The notes beneath the pieces are model-generated. The model was not told where the DNA came from. It did not search any database and worked only from the letters and a program-made list of their open reading frames with translations. From JAGTVG01 sp964389805 (GTDB taxonomy: Bacteria; Bacteroidota; Bacteroidia; Cytophagales; Cyclobacteriaceae): a DNA stretch of 6,139 bases. Of this stretch, positions 5,806 to 6,139 are shown piece by piece (position 1 is the first letter of the stretch; each line of letters starts with the position of its first letter). The translations under genes and the position numbers were made by a program. The stretch lies in assembly GCA_964389805.1 (NCBI GenBank), contig CAYMFU010000143.1, positions 1-6,139 of the forward strand, read 5' to 3'.

Positions 5806-6139
5806 ATGGGATTTACATATAACTTTCCTCGTCCTGCAGTAACTACCGATACCCTGGTTTTTCGTGAGGGATTGGAATGCATTGAAGTGTTGTTAATAAA
5901 AAGAAAGAAAGAACCATATAAAGATTTCTGGGCCATTCCAGGTGGATTTCTTGAAATTGAGGAAACTCCAATTGACGGTGCTAAAAGGGAGTTGTTGGAA
6001 GAAACCAGTCTGGATATAAAAGTTTTAAAGGAAGTAGGCACATTTGGGGACATCGACCGGGATCCGCGGGGAAGGACGATAACCATTGTGTTTTACACAT
6101 TTATTAAAAATGGAGACCAAGTGGCAAAGGCAACTTCCG
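5806..6139 (+). CDS. Nudix hydrolase, 3' end beyond the window
   Basis: The first 111 residues of a Nudix-superfamily pyrophosphohydrolase, still open at the window edge; the family is usually about 140 residues unless a further domain follows. Reading from ATG 5806 gives MGFTYNFPRPAVTTDTLVF, a first strand, IEVLLIKRKKEPYKDFWAIP (26-45) and the Nudix box at 47-69: G47, E53, R61, E62, E65 and E66 are all in place, so metal binding and catalysis should be intact. Ser68 replaces the usual Gly of the box. The later RDPRGRTITIVFY (85-97) resembles ADP-ribose pyrophosphatases and the Nudix-like regulator NrtR. It follows pncB by 9 bp on the same strand, so an NAD-related substrate such as ADP-ribose is a reasonable inference. 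An NrtR-type regulator with a C-terminal winged helix cannot be excluded because that part is missing. Another nucleotide-type substrate is also possible. Confidence 0.9.
   Translation, partial: MGFTYNFPRPAVTTDTLVFREGLECIEVLLIKRKKEPYKDFWAIPGGFLEIEETPIDGAKRELLEETSLDIKVLKEVGTFGDIDRDPRGRTITIVFYTFIKNGDQVAKATS

Noticed and set aside
5715..6086. Minus-strand 123-codon open frame over the pncB end and the Nudix gene
   Set aside because: The plus strand there encodes a clear Nudix box and the pncB C-terminus; the antisense translation shows no recognisable domain.

Overview
The window looks like ordinary chromosomal DNA from a member of the Bacteroidota, most likely the Cytophagales side of the phylum. 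The grounds are an AT-rich background, no recognisable Shine-Dalgarno sequence ahead of any gene, several exact matches to the Bacteroidota -7 promoter element TAnnTTTG just upstream of genes, and the character of the encoded proteins. The phylum assignment is fairly firm; the order is a guess from protein character only.

Layout, left to right. Bases 1-369 read on the minus strand: a tRNA-Arg (anticodon UCG), a strong intrinsic terminator directly behind it, then a GC-rich segment of about 100 bp built partly from copies of the tRNA 3' end (one direct, one inverted), and a second minus-strand terminator at 36-70. Upstream of the tRNA, also on the minus strand, is sucC (succinyl-CoA ligase beta subunit, TCA cycle) without sucD. 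A 147-bp divergent promoter region separates sucC from the plus-strand genes: a LolD-type ABC ATPase with no permease beside it, a ten-helix EamA/DMT-family transporter, a YebC/PmpR/TACO1-family protein with its own promoter, an intrinsic terminator, then pncB (nicotinate phosphoribosyltransferase) and a Nudix hydrolase cut off by the window end.

Functional links: pncB and the Nudix gene are 9 bp apart and probably one operon for NAD salvage and ADP-ribose or nucleotide clean-up. sucC probably reads through into tRNA-Arg, because no terminator is visible between them. The remaining genes are unrelated housekeeping functions with separate promoters.

I found no convincing new multi-gene system. 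The features most worth a second look are the tRNA-derived repeat segment at 83-251, the terminator lying only 9 bp before the pncB start codon, and the wrong long start that a naive call would give YebC.
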